From NCBI RefSeq assembly GCF_907164575.1, contig NZ_CAJQYY010000006.1:140134-204133 (forward strand): a stretch of DNA of 64,000 bases, given 5' to 3'. Source of the DNA: Paraburkholderia gardini (GTDB taxonomy: Bacteria; Pseudomonadota; Gammaproteobacteria; Burkholderiales; Burkholderiaceae). The first letter of the stretch is position 1. Each line of letters begins with the position of its first letter. Position numbers and translations under genes: made by a program. This document shows, in pieces, positions 1 to 9,241 of the stretch. Below the pieces are notes generated by a model. That model was given only the letters and a program-made list of their open reading frames with translations, was not told the DNA's origin and did no database searches.

Positions 1-194
1 ACGCGCGGCTGTCCGCGAAACAGGTTGACGAGCGTGCGGCCGCCCTCGTCCGTCACATCGACTTTCGCGAGATCGTGAAAGCGGATCGTCGTGCCGAGAT
101 TGATCGGAATCTGCTTCGCGCCTTCGAGTTCGATCACGTCGCCGAACGGGGCGAACGCTTCGCGCGTCAACGGTTCGATGGCGAGCGTTTTCAT
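1..194 (-). CDS. allA: Ureidoglycolate lyase, N-terminal part (cut by window edge)
   Basis: Only the first 64 residues or so are in the window; the gene runs off its left edge. The readable protein begins [20 protein letters not shown] and continues with an N-terminal pattern typical of AllA (approximately LxREAFxPFGDVIE). AllA cleaves ureidoglycolate to glyoxylate and urea, the last step after allantoicase. Its ATG overlaps the TGA of the upstream allantoicase gene by four bases (ATGA), so the two are translationally coupled. The call rests on the N-terminus plus the pathway context. Confidence 0.85.
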   Translation of the reverse strand, partial: MKTLAIEPLTREAFAPFGDVIELEGAKQIPINLGTTIRFHDLAKVDVTDEGGRTLVNLFRGQPR

Positions 195-1204
195 GATGCG
201 AGCGTGCCCCACAGACGCAGACGCGACACACCACCGTCCGGAATGATGTTAAAGCGCACGTGCGTGACCGGCCCGAGCGCCGCAAGCTCGCTTTCGAAGT
301 CATGCTGCTTGTCCATCTGCAGTTTCTGTTCGCCGAGCAGCACCGGCCAGAACATCGCCTGCGTGACGAGCGAGCTGTCCGTGCCGCCCGTCACGTACGC
401 AGCCTGGATCGAGCAGCGGTCCGGGAAGTTGCCCTTGAAATGGGCCGTGTCGACTTCGATCTTCCTGATGACGCCCGGTTGCGCCAGCGCCACGATCGCC
501 CAGTCGTTACCCGGCTCGCGACGACGGCGCGTTTCCCAGCCGTCACCCATGTTCACACCGCGGCCCGGCATCAGGATCGTCGATGCGGCACCGAAGTGCT
601 GGTTGTTCGCAGCCACGAGATACGCACCGTTTTCCATCGCGGCCAGATCGAACTGTTCGGTGCGGCTCGCGCCCGCCCAGTCGACCTGCGGCTGACCATA
701 CACGCGCAGGCGCGCAATGCCGCCGTCCGGATAGATATTGACGCGCAGATGCGTGAACGCGTTCGCATCTGCGACGTCGACGTAGTGATGGCTGTTGCCC
801 TGCAACGTCATCGAAGGAACGATTTCGGTCCATTGCGTCGACGGGTTCGGCGCGCCATCCACTACACGCGCCGCTTCAACCGAAGCCGCCGGCGGAAAAT
901 TGCCGGTGAAGTGGCTCGTGTCGATATCGAGACCCTTGATCACACCCGGGCGCGCGAGCTTCACGATGCACCAGTCGTAGCCGCTGACGCGCTTGCGACG
1001 CGTCTCCCAGCCGTCCATCCACTTGCCGTGTTCGTCGTATTTGCCCGGAATGAAGACCGCCGGCTCGGGATTCAGCATGCGTTCTTTCGGCGCGAAGAAA
1101 TCGTCGCTGGTTTCGAGCGCCTGTGCGCCCAGACGCGGATCCGCCAGGTTCACATAACGGCGCGTGAAGTCGGGGGCGTTGGGATCGAGAGTCGGGAGTG
1201 CCAT
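191..1204 (-). CDS. alc: Allantoicase
   Basis: This 337-residue protein hydrolyses allantoate to ureidoglycolate and urea. It shows the internal duplication of the family: GWETRRKR with a following [13 protein letters not shown] at about residues 65-89 is repeated as GWETRRRR with [13 protein letters not shown] at about 222-246. Each half ends in a NIxPDGGxxRLRxxG motif (about 156-170 and 320-334). The length is normal for the family. The ATG at 1204 is preceded by AAGGAAG. It lies 85 bp downstream of uraD and overlaps allA by four bases, so it belongs to the allantoin operon. Confidence 0.95.
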   Translation of the reverse strand: MALPTLDPNAPDFTRRYVNLADPRLGAQALETSDDFFAPKERMLNPEPAVFIPGKYDEHGKWMDGWETRRKRVSGYDWCIVKLARPGVIKGLDIDTSHFTGNFPPAASVEAARVVDGAPNPSTQWTEIVPSMTLQGNSHHYVDVADANAFTHLRVNIYPDGGIARLRVYGQPQVDWAGASRTEQFDLAAMENGAYLVAANNQHFGAASTILMPGRGVNMGDGWETRRRREPGNDWAIVALAQPGVIRKIEVDTAHFKGNFPDRCSIQAAYVTGGTDSSLVTQAMFWPVLLGEQKLQMDKQHDFESELAALGPVTHVRFNIIPDGGVSRLRLWGTLAS

Positions 1205-1289
1205 CGTTGTCTTCCTTTGTGTCTGTTAATGCAAAAAGCGCTTCGATTTCGGTTCGGCCTGCGTGATGCGTCCGGCGCACCGGACGCAC

Positions 1290-1811
1290 TTACGCGTCGA
1301 TCAGGTCGTCGAGTCTGAAGCGTGCGATGCGATAGATCTGGTCGAGGCTCGCGCGCAACTCGTCCGCACGGCTATTGTTCACGCGCGCCTCGAAGTTCGC
1401 GATGATGCCGTGGCGGTCATAGCCGCGCACCGCGAGAACGAACGGGAAGCCGAACTTCTCGCGATAAGCCTGGTTCAGGTGCAGCAGCCTGTCGAACTCT
1501 TCCTGCGTGCACTGCGAGAGGCCCGCGCCGCTCTGCTCGCGCGTCGACTCGGCGGTCAGTTCGCCGCGCACCGCGGCTTTCCCGGCGAGCTCCGGGTGAG
1601 CGTTGATGAGCGCCAGCTGTTTCGCTTCACCGGCTGTTTCGACCGCGTGCGACATCGTGCGATGCAACGCGTCGATATCGACGTAAGGCCGTTGCGAAGC
1701 GGCGATTTCCGCGACCCACGGCGAGTGCTCGAAAATGCCTGACAACGCCGCGACGAACGCGTCGGTCGAGGTGTGATTGAGCTGGTCGAGGGTATATTGC
1801 ATGGCCTTCAT
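1290..1811 (-). CDS. uraD: OHCU (2-oxo-4-hydroxy-4-carboxy-5-ureidoimidazoline) decarboxylase
   Basis: This 173-residue protein stereospecifically converts OHCU, a product of urate oxidation, to S-allantoin. Supporting motifs are NAHPELAG at about residues 70-77 (containing the catalytic histidine of the family) and YREKFGFPFVLAVRG at about 116-130. A longer in-frame ORF reaches 1970, but MKAMQYTL at 1811 gives the usual family length. That ATG overlaps the puuE stop by four bases (ATGA), which argues strongly for this start. Transcribed with puuE upstream and allantoicase downstream. Confidence 0.93.
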   Translation of the reverse strand: MKAMQYTLDQLNHTSTDAFVAALSGIFEHSPWVAEIAASQRPYVDIDALHRTMSHAVETAGEAKQLALINAHPELAGKAAVRGELTAESTREQSGAGLSQCTQEEFDRLLHLNQAYREKFGFPFVLAVRGYDRHGIIANFEARVNNSRADELRASLDQIYRIARFRLDDLIDA

Positions 1812-2758
1812 ACCGCTGCCCCGTGGTGATTGTTCTGGTAAGGATGATGTTCGCGCCAGTGACGCGCGATATCGACGCGCCGTGTTACCCAGACGCGATC
1901 GTGCTGCTCGATATGATCGAGAAAACGCTGCAATGCCCGGAAGCGGCCCGGACGGCCCAGCAGCCGGCAATGCATGCCGATCGACAGCATCTTCGGTGCT
2001 TCGCCGCCCTCTTCGTAAAGCACGTCGAACGCATCGCGCAGATACGTGAAAAAGTGATCGGCGGTGTTAAAGCCCTGCGGGCTTGCGAAACGCATGTCGT
2101 TGGTGTCGAGCGTGTAGGGCACGATCAGTTGCGGTTTCGTTTCGCCGCCCGTCACTTCGACGTCCATCCAGAACGGCAGGTCGTCGCCGTAATAATCCGA
2201 GTCGTACAGAAAGCCGCCGTATTCGGCGACGAGACGATGGGTGTTCGGACTGTCGCGACCGGTGTACCAGCCGAGCGGACGCTCGCCCGTGATGCGTTCG
2301 ATCGCTTCCATACCAAGACGCATGTGCTCTGCTTCTTTCTCCGGCGACATGTCCTGATAGTGAATCCAGCGATACCCGTGGCATGCGATCTCATGACCGA
2401 GCTCGACAAATGCGCGCGCGAGGTCCGGATTACGTTCGACCGCCATGCCCACGCCAAACACGGTCAGCGGCAGCCGGCGCTTTTCGAATTCGCGCAGGAT
2501 GCGCCACACGCCGGCGCGCGAGCCATATTCGTAGATCGACTCCATGCTCATGTGTCGGGACGGATAGGCCGCCGCACCGACGATTTCCGACAGGAACTGC
2601 TCCGAGCCCGGATCGCCATGCAGCACGCAATTCTCGCCGCCTTCTTCGTAGTTGAGCACGAACTGCACGGCGACGCGGGCGCGACCGGGCCAGTTCGCCT
2701 GCACCGGATGCCGGCCGTAGCCGATCAGATCGCGTGGGTAGTTCGAATCGAATGACAT
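1808..2758 (-). CDS. puuE: Allantoinase PuuE, polysaccharide-deacetylase type
   Basis: This 316-residue protein opens the hydantoin ring of allantoin to give allantoate. It belongs to the metal-independent PuuE branch of the NodB/polysaccharide deacetylase superfamily. The N-terminal RDLIGYGRHPVQANWPG segment, FVLNYEEGGE, and HEIACHGYRWIHYQDM (about 122-137) are hallmarks. Its stop overlaps the uraD start, a common puuE-uraD arrangement. It is separated from the upstream racemase gene by 157 bp, enough for a promoter, although no clear -35/-10 pair was recognised. Confidence 0.93.
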   Translation of the reverse strand: MSFDSNYPRDLIGYGRHPVQANWPGRARVAVQFVLNYEEGGENCVLHGDPGSEQFLSEIVGAAAYPSRHMSMESIYEYGSRAGVWRILREFEKRRLPLTVFGVGMAVERNPDLARAFVELGHEIACHGYRWIHYQDMSPEKEAEHMRLGMEAIERITGERPLGWYTGRDSPNTHRLVAEYGGFLYDSDYYGDDLPFWMDVEVTGGETKPQLIVPYTLDTNDMRFASPQGFNTADHFFTYLRDAFDVLYEEGGEAPKMLSIGMHCRLLGRPGRFRALQRFLDHIEQHDRVWVTRRVDIARHWREHHPYQNNHHGAAV

Positions 2759-2915
2759 GATTTTGACGAAAACAGGGTAATGACGTTGCGACGGGAATTC
2801 GCGGGGGCGACAGGCGCGAAACGGCGAAAAGCCGTATCGCTATCCTGCCACCAGGACGAAGTCAGTGTAGCGAAAACACCCGGATGCGCCCATACATCCG
2901 GACAGATAGTGCGGG

Positions 2916-3743
2916 TCAGACGGAATGTATGTGCGTCGGCGCCGTGGGCGCGGCTTCGCCCGCCGAACCGCTCGTGTTTACCCCTGGTGCAGCTGCATCT
3001 GTCGCATCGCCCGTCGGGCTGAAGCGCGCGAACTCGCCGTCGTAGCGCTTTGCCAGCGGCCGCGCATAATCGCCGCGCTTGGCTGTACCCAGACGCAGCG
3101 ACACCAGGGCCTCCACCCATTTGACCGCCGCCGTGACGCCTTCGATAACCGGCGCACCCAGCGCATCCTCGATTTCCGCGCACAGTTCGGCCATGCCCGC
3201 GCAACCGAGCACGATCGCGTCCGAACCGTCTTCGTCGAGCGCCCGGCGGCATTCGTCGAGGATGATGCGACGCGCCGCCGACCCCGGACGGTCGAGTTCG
3301 AGCACGGCGACGTCTGTCGCGCGCACGTTGCGGCAGAAACGCTTCATGCCGTAGCGCTCAGCGAGATGCCATGCCATGCCGCAGGTGCGCGACAGCGTCG
3401 TCACGACGGAGAAGCCCGGTGCCAGCACGCTCGCCGCGTGCATCGCGGCTTCGGCAATGCCGATCACCGGTCCACGCGCCAGTTCGCGTGCCGCGTACAA
3501 CCCCGGATCGCCGAAACACGCGATCACGTAGCCGTCGAAGCCCTCCCGCTCGCCCGCCGCGATCTCGGCCAGCAGGCCCGGCGTGGCCAGCGCTTCGTCG
3601 TAATAGCCTTCGATGGACGGCGGTCCCATCTTCGGGCTGACCGCAACGAGCTCGGTGCCGGGCGCGACGACATCACGGGCACAGCGGCCCATCGCGTCCG
3701 TCATCCGTTGCGTTGTGTTGGGATTGATGAGCTTGATACGCAT
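2916..3743 (-). CDS. hpxA: Allantoin/hydantoin racemase, Asp/Glu racemase superfamily
   Basis: This 275-residue protein starts MRIKLINPNTT, the typical opening of the hydantoin racemase family. Two catalytic cysteines are visible: C76 in ACFGDPGL and C181 in VLGCAGM. The role is probably interconversion of R- and S-allantoin so that the stereospecific allantoinase can use both. An ORF extension reaches 3767, but AAGGAG sits eight bases before the ATG at 3743, which decides the start. It lies 24 bp after the permease stop and is surely cotranscribed with it. A hydantoin rather than allantoin substrate cannot be excluded from sequence alone. Confidence 0.85.
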   Translation of the reverse strand: MRIKLINPNTTQRMTDAMGRCARDVVAPGTELVAVSPKMGPPSIEGYYDEALATPGLLAEIAAGEREGFDGYVIACFGDPGLYAARELARGPVIGIAEAAMHAASVLAPGFSVVTTLSRTCGMAWHLAERYGMKRFCRNVRATDVAVLELDRPGSAARRIILDECRRALDEDGSDAIVLGCAGMAELCAEIEDALGAPVIEGVTAAVKWVEALVSLRLGTAKRGDYARPLAKRYDGEFARFSPTGDATDAAAPGVNTSGSAGEAAPTAPTHIHSV

Positions 3744-3767
3744 GTCGACTCCTTGCGGCAACGTCAC

Positions 3768-5252
3768 TTACTTGCGCGCGAGTGCGCGATAGAACACGGC
3801 GCCGAGCAGCGCCCCGATGAACCACGAGAAATTCGCCATGCCATTGATGCCCGGTACGAGCACGCAGGCAACCGCGATTGCAGCTGCCGGCAGTAACGCA
3901 AGGACAGCGGTGTAGTTCACGCCGTTGCGATACCAGTACGCGCCCTTTTCCGACATCGAGTACAGATCGTGCAGTTCGATCTTCTGACGCTTCACGAGAT
4001 AGAAGTCGACGATCAGCACGCCGTACAAAGGGCCAATAAAACTGCCCAGGACGTCGAGCGTGTAGTGGATTACCGTCGGGTTGTTGAAGAGATTCCACGG
4101 CGTGATGAAAATCGACGCTACCGCCGCCAGCATCCCACCCGCGCGCCAGCTGATAAGACGCGGCGCCACGTTCGAGAAGTCGAACGCCGGCGAGACAAAA
4201 TTCGCCACGATGTTGATGCCGATCGTCGCGATCGTGAAGGTCAGCGCGCCAAGCACGACTGCCATCGGATAGTCGATGCGGCCCACCGTTTCGACCGGAT
4301 CGGTAATCAGTTGGCCGAACACCGGCAGCGTGGCGGCCGTCGTGATCACCGTGACCAGCGAGAACGCAAGGAAGTTGACCGGCAAGCCCCAGAAATTGCC
4401 GCGTTTCACGCTGCGAAAGCTCTTGCCGTAGCGCGAGAAGTCGCCGAAGTTCAGCATCGGTCCGGAGAAGTACGACACCACCAGCGAGATTGCCGTGATC
4501 ATTACCGGCACGACTTCCATGCCGTGATACTTCACGCCGCCCAGGTTGATGCCGATGTTCTGCCAGCCCGCGCGCCACACCATGTAGCCGGCCAGAATGA
4601 ACATCACGATATACACGGCCGGGCCGGCGAAGTCGATGAACTTCTTGATCGTTTCCATGCCGTTCCAGAACACGAATGCCTGAAGTACCCAGAGCACCAT
4701 GAAGCCGGCCCAACCCACCGTCGACAGGCCCATGAAACCGTGATGGTGCACGTCGGCATAAGGCAGCATTTGCGGGAAGAACTTGAGCACGACGATCACG
4801 AGCGCGCTCGACGCGAGATACGTCTGGATGCCATACCACGCCACCGCGATCAGGCCGCGAATCACAGCCGGCACGTTCGCGCCGAGCACGCCGAACGTCG
4901 AACGACACGCGACCGGATACGGCACACCGTTCAGCTGGCTTGGCTTCGCGATCAGGTTGCACAGCAGGTTGACGATCGCGATGCCGACCAGCAGCGCGAT
5001 CAGCACCTGCCAGCTTGTCAGACCGAGTGCGAAGAGACTTCCCGCGAACACATAACCGCCGACGCTATGCACGTCCGACATCCAGAACGCGAAGATGTTG
5101 TATGCGCTCCACGTCTGATGTTTCAGCGGCGCAAGATCTTCGTTGTACAGACGTTCGCTGTAGCCCGCGGGCATGGATGGATTGCCGTCGCCGGCGCCCT
5201 CTTCGAACGTGGGAATGGCGGGATTACCCGGTGCTGCACTGAACTGAACCAT
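3768..5252 (-). CDS. NCS1-family nucleobase/allantoin permease
   Basis: This 494-residue integral membrane protein of the nucleobase-cation-symport-1 family has about twelve hydrophobic segments. Family marks include WSAYNIFAFWMSDVHSVGG near residues 48-66, FGVLGANVPAVIRGLIAVAWYG near 125-146 and the FGDFSRYGKS segment near 276. The start is supported by AAGGAGG before the ATG. Position upstream of the racemase and allantoinase genes suggests uptake of allantoin or a related hydantoin or purine, but NCS1 substrate cannot be read reliably from sequence. Confidence 0.9.
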   Translation of the reverse strand: MVQFSAAPGNPAIPTFEEGAGDGNPSMPAGYSERLYNEDLAPLKHQTWSAYNIFAFWMSDVHSVGGYVFAGSLFALGLTSWQVLIALLVGIAIVNLLCNLIAKPSQLNGVPYPVACRSTFGVLGANVPAVIRGLIAVAWYGIQTYLASSALVIVVLKFFPQMLPYADVHHHGFMGLSTVGWAGFMVLWVLQAFVFWNGMETIKKFIDFAGPAVYIVMFILAGYMVWRAGWQNIGINLGGVKYHGMEVVPVMITAISLVVSYFSGPMLNFGDFSRYGKSFRSVKRGNFWGLPVNFLAFSLVTVITTAATLPVFGQLITDPVETVGRIDYPMAVVLGALTFTIATIGINIVANFVSPAFDFSNVAPRLISWRAGGMLAAVASIFITPWNLFNNPTVIHYTLDVLGSFIGPLYGVLIVDFYLVKRQKIELHDLYSMSEKGAYWYRNGVNYTAVLALLPAAAIAVACVLVPGINGMANFSWFIGALLGAVFYRALARK

Positions 5253-5555
5253 GACTCCTCCTTGGAATGAGATCAGCTGAACACTGATCGTGGGGCACTC
5301 TCGTCCGCCTGCGTCGCGCGCCGTTTTTCATTCCGGCAAGTTGCGTTTGCATGCGGGCGCCGCGGTTGTGTCCGTACTTACGTACTTGTTTTTATGGTTT
5401 GAAACGGGCCGCGAACCCGTCCTCAAACGTCTCCTGGAGCACGACACACGTTGCGTACCAGCGCAGCGCGGTCACCGTGCATTTATTCGATTCGCTTCAG
5501 TTCACATTCAGTGCAGCGCAGCCGCTCCCGGGCGCGCCGTGGTCATGCCAGTGGC
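5253..5555. other. Intergenic region between permease and GntR regulator genes
   Basis: About 300 bp upstream of the permease operon and downstream of the GntR gene. No ORF with coding character is seen. It should hold the permease/racemase promoter, but no copy of the TTGTCAACAA motif found upstream of the regulator is present here, and no convincing sigma-70 pair was recognised. Confidence 0.5.
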
Positions 5556-6266
5556 TTACAGATGCCGGCCTGCGCGCGGGCCAAATATTTCGTGCAGATC
5601 CGCCGCGCTGTTCGCCGGGCGGTCGAGCATCTTCAGTTCCACGCTCTGCAGATGGCGCGACATCAGGGCCGCGGCTTCCGTTGCATTGCCGGCGTCGAGC
5701 GCGACGAGAATCGCTTCGTGATCTTCGAACGAACACGGGCTGCGACCCAGCGATTCGTACAGTGCCGAGATCAGTGTCGAACGCGCGACGAGGCCGTTCA
5801 GACAGTCACACAGCACCGTGTTGCCTGTCAGCGACGCAAGCTCGGTATGGAACTCGCCGGACAGACGGATCCACGCGGGAAAATCACGCGTTTCGAACGC
5901 CTTGCGTTCGCGGCCGATCATGCCGCCGATGCCTTTCAACCGGCGCGCCCCGTGCCCGGTGCAAATTTTCTCGACTACCGCGAGTTCGACGATGCGACGC
6001 ATCTCGAAGACCTCGTGGACCTCCTGCAGCGAAGGGCTTGCGACGAACGCACCGCGATTCGGTTCGAGATCGACGAGGTGGTCGGTCGCGAGGAGCGCAA
6101 GCGCCTGACGGATCGGTCCACGCTTCACGTTAAACACTTCGCAGAGCTGCGCCTCGGTCAGCTTGGCGCCTGGCGAAAGCCGATGCTCGAGGATCGCAGC
6201 GCGAATGCGCTCGGCGATCACTTCGGGTTTCGTGCCTGCGGAAGCTGCGGATATGTTTTCAGACAT
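5556..6266 (-). CDS. GntR-family regulator, FadR/FCD subfamily
   Basis: This 236-residue protein has an N-terminal winged helix (about residues 12-80: RIRAAILEHRLSPGAKLTE, then VKRGPIRQALALLATDHLVDLEPNRGAFV) and a C-terminal all-helical FCD ligand domain (about 90-225) with the FEMRRIVE and HTELA segments whose Asp/His residues bind metal and effector in the family. It lies upstream of the allantoin permease operon in the same direction and probably controls purine or allantoin catabolism; this is inference from position. Two TTGTCAACAA palindromes upstream suggest autoregulation. Confidence 0.88.
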   Translation of the reverse strand: MSENISAASAGTKPEVIAERIRAAILEHRLSPGAKLTEAQLCEVFNVKRGPIRQALALLATDHLVDLEPNRGAFVASPSLQEVHEVFEMRRIVELAVVEKICTGHGARRLKGIGGMIGRERKAFETRDFPAWIRLSGEFHTELASLTGNTVLCDCLNGLVARSTLISALYESLGRSPCSFEDHEAILVALDAGNATEAAALMSRHLQSVELKMLDRPANSAADLHEIFGPRAGRHL

Positions 6267-6310
6267 GATGTGCGTCTCGGTATGTTGGGTATCTTAGGAT
6301 GGACATTAAG

Positions 6311-6322
6311 ATTGTCAACAAT
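6311..6322. promoter_or_regulatory. Candidate GntR operator, proximal copy
   Basis: ATTGTCAACAAT is an inverted repeat (ATTGT-CA-ACAAT) 45 bp upstream of the GntR start codon in an AT-rich stretch. FadR-type GntR proteins commonly bind TNGT-N-ACNA palindromes, which this matches. It is nested in a wider GATTGTC...GACAATC pair (6310-6346). Functional assignment is inference. Confidence 0.5.
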
Positions 6323-6454
6323 TTTTAGATAAAATTAGCGACAATCCCCGGGTCAAATAATCACTGCCAGATTACTCCGCGCGGGCAAATGCATTGTATC
6401 AAGGCGCCTACGCCGATTTAACGGTGAAACGGACGAACGTTTTCTGGCTGACTT

Positions 6455-6466
6455 TTTGTCAACAAA
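6455..6466. promoter_or_regulatory. Candidate GntR operator, distal copy
   Basis: TTTGTCAACAAA repeats the core TTGTCAACAA of the proximal site 144 bp away, again as a palindrome with a CA centre. Two identical ten-base cores in one intergenic region suggest a real binding site, possibly for looping or for a second promoter. Confidence 0.45.
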
Positions 6467-6544
6467 CCTTTCTTTTCCCGGCATCATCTGTGCATGTGGG
6501 AACGTTGGAATAACTGACGGTTAGTTGCGTTTCTGCGTGAAAAT

Positions 6545-6565
6545 AAAGCGGGCAGCGCCCGCTTT
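6545..6565 (-). terminator. Rho-independent terminator of the LD-carboxypeptidase gene
   Basis: A perfect nine-base inverted repeat, AAAGCGGGC-AGC-GCCCGCTTT. Read on the minus strand it is a GC-rich hairpin followed by ATTTT, just downstream of the stop codon at 6586. Position and shape fit an intrinsic terminator. Confidence 0.8.
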
Positions 6566-6585
6566 CCCCTGCTGCAAAACGAACC

Positions 6586-7512
6586 TCAGGTGAGATAGGG
6601 GTATCCGGAGACCGTCAACGTAAAGCCATGGGTGTCCGCCTTGAGTTGCGCGTCGGCACCGACAGGCAGCGTCAACATATCCTCGACGTGGCCAAACTGA
6701 AGGCCCGTAATCACCGGAATACCAATCACTGAGCGGATCTGCCCGACCATCGCATTCAGGTCGTAACCATTGTCATAATCGAACGGCCGGCCGCCGGAAA
6801 AATCGCCGAGCACGAGCGCCTGCTGCTGCGCAAGAATTCCCGATAGATGCAACTGGTAGATCATCCGTTCGATCCGGAACGGCTGCTCGTTGACGTCTTC
6901 GAGAAAAAGAATGCCGTGCTCGACGGGCGGCATATACGGCGTGCCGACGAGCGACGTCAGCACCGCCAGATTGCCCCCCCACAGCGTGCCGCTGACTTCG
7001 ACAGGCTGAACCTGCGGAACGTGGCTCGTGACCGTGAAGGACGGTTTCGACAGCGTTTCCCAGAAATGCTGCATCGTGAAGTTGCTGACTTTCTCGGCCC
7101 CGAAATCGCTCATCAGCATCGGGCCGCCGAAGGTCGTCAGGCCGGCGCGCGCCAGCAGCGCCATCTGGATGGCCGTGAAATCGCTGTGACCGACGAATGC
7201 AACGGGCTGATCCGTGAGGCGTCGCTGCAGGCCTTCATAGTCGAGGCCGTGCAGAATGCGCACCGCGCCGTAGCCGCCACGCACGGCCAGCACGATGTCG
7301 GGCAGCTTGCGCGACGCATCCGCGAGGCGGTTGAGTTCCGCGGCGCGCTCGCCGTCCGTTCCCGCGAACCGCTGAAAGCGGCGCTCGGTTGCCTGCACAC
7401 CCACGACGTGATGCCCTTGATGACGAAGCCGGCCGAGGGCGCGATGAACGACCGCCGGATCATGTGGATAGCCCGAGGGCGCGATTAGTTCGATGGTGCG
7501 AGGCGCGATCAT
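6586..7512 (-). CDS. ldcA: LD-carboxypeptidase (peptidase family S66)
   Basis: This 308-residue protein removes the terminal D-alanine from murein tetrapeptides during cytoplasmic peptidoglycan recycling. The S66 triad is readable: nucleophile S110 in FVGHSDFTAIQ after the conserved AVRGGYGAVRIL (about 76-87), glutamate in the LFLEDVNEQPFRIERM segment (about residue 200), and histidine in GLQFGHVEDMLTLPVG (near 282). It is followed by an intrinsic terminator and lies 39 bp downstream of tadA, so it may be the last gene of a three-gene unit. Confidence 0.92.
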   Translation of the reverse strand: MIAPRTIELIAPSGYPHDPAVVHRALGRLRHQGHHVVGVQATERRFQRFAGTDGERAAELNRLADASRKLPDIVLAVRGGYGAVRILHGLDYEGLQRRLTDQPVAFVGHSDFTAIQMALLARAGLTTFGGPMLMSDFGAEKVSNFTMQHFWETLSKPSFTVTSHVPQVQPVEVSGTLWGGNLAVLTSLVGTPYMPPVEHGILFLEDVNEQPFRIERMIYQLHLSGILAQQQALVLGDFSGGRPFDYDNGYDLNAMVGQIRSVIGIPVITGLQFGHVEDMLTLPVGADAQLKADTHGFTLTVSGYPYLT

Positions 7513-7551
7513 AGGTGAAATGGGTAAACGCTCTGATGGGGACGATTCAGA

Positions 7552-8519
<968 letters not shown>

Positions 8520-8734
8520 CAGCAATCCAGCACGTTGAGGCTCTGGCATTCTATCAGGGTGCTCAAAGGAAGTTCTGGCGCCGCGCTGGCGACCGCCAGA
8601 CCGGCTCGCGGCGATTCGACTCCAACGGTCGGTCACCCCCGATCGCGACGCTGATGATAGCCGCCCCGGCCACCATCAAACGACCTGCGGCGGATGACCA
8701 CGCCGGCCGCGCGATTTTCTTCTGGCCTTTGATT

Positions 8735-8771
8735 AGGGAAAACCCTATAATTACATCCAAGGGAAAACCCT
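8735..8771 (+). promoter_or_regulatory. Twin AGGGAAAACCCT motifs and -10 element
   Basis: Two identical 12-base units, AGGGAAAACCCT, each an AGGG/CCCT inverted repeat around AAAA, lie at 8735-8746 and 8760-8771 with a 25-base period. A perfect TATAAT (8746-8751) starts on the last base of the first unit, and no good -35 is placed correctly. This looks like a regulated promoter for the small ORF starting at 8800. The cognate regulator is not identified. Confidence 0.6.
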
Positions 8772-8799
8772 CTCACCAGCATTCAACAAAGGAATCGTC

Positions 8800-8958
8800 A
8801 TGAGCTATCTTTTCGCACTCTTTCAAAAGGTTAGCGATCTTTTTGCGTCGCACCATCTGCCCCTGGATTCGGACTACTCGTACGCCGCGCGTCACCGCGA
8901 AGCGGAGCGCATTCGCCAGTCGCAGGCCACGCTGTTCGGCATTCGTCTGACAGACTAA
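8800..8958 (+). CDS. Small 52-residue protein of unknown function
   Basis: The ORF encodes a protein beginning MSYLFALFQKVSDLFASHH and ending FGIRLTD, preceded by AAAGGA seven bases before the ATG. The N-terminal third is amphipathic and hydrophobic; the remainder is charged with an Ala/Arg/Glu-rich helix (AARHREAERIRQSQ). It has its own promoter-like region with duplicated palindromes, which supports it being real. The size and YxxxR-rich helix recall small DUF1127/YjiS-like proteins, but I do not assign it to a family. Confidence 0.65.
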   Translation: MSYLFALFQKVSDLFASHHLPLDSDYSYAARHREAERIRQSQATLFGIRLTD

Positions 8959-9241
8959 TCCGCTTCACGTTATATCGCCGGTACCGTTTGTGCTTTTCTC
9001 CTGACGGGGTAACGCACTGAACGGGACGACTGACATTCACCGGTCTGAGTTCGCGACGGCGATGTGCGCATCTCGCCGCCGCTCTATTTCGCGGCTGCCG
9101 CGACAAGCCCGGTCGCAATGGCTCCCGGCGACGCCAGTTCGTTTCCGCGGCCTAATGGAATGACTCCATCGGCGTCGGCTGCGCCGTCACTCTCCTCTCC
9201 GATCTTCATCTGCTTGCCTGCCCTGAGGACGTTCAGTGTCC
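8959..9241. other. Intergenic region without recognised gene
   Basis: A convergent gap between the small plus-strand ORF and the minus-strand PEP-mutase-like gene. The only structure noted is a seven-base stem, TGAGGAC/GTCCTCA (9224-9244), overlapping the stop codon of the latter gene; it lacks a T-run and may be a weak terminator. Confidence 0.4.

Noticed and set aside
260..1318. 352-codon plus-strand ORF
   Set aside because: Antisense to allantoicase, Arg/His-rich composition typical of shadow frames.
3969..5270. 433-codon plus-strand ORF
   Set aside because: Antisense to the NCS1 permease; His/Arg/Asp-rich and without hydrophobic or domain structure.
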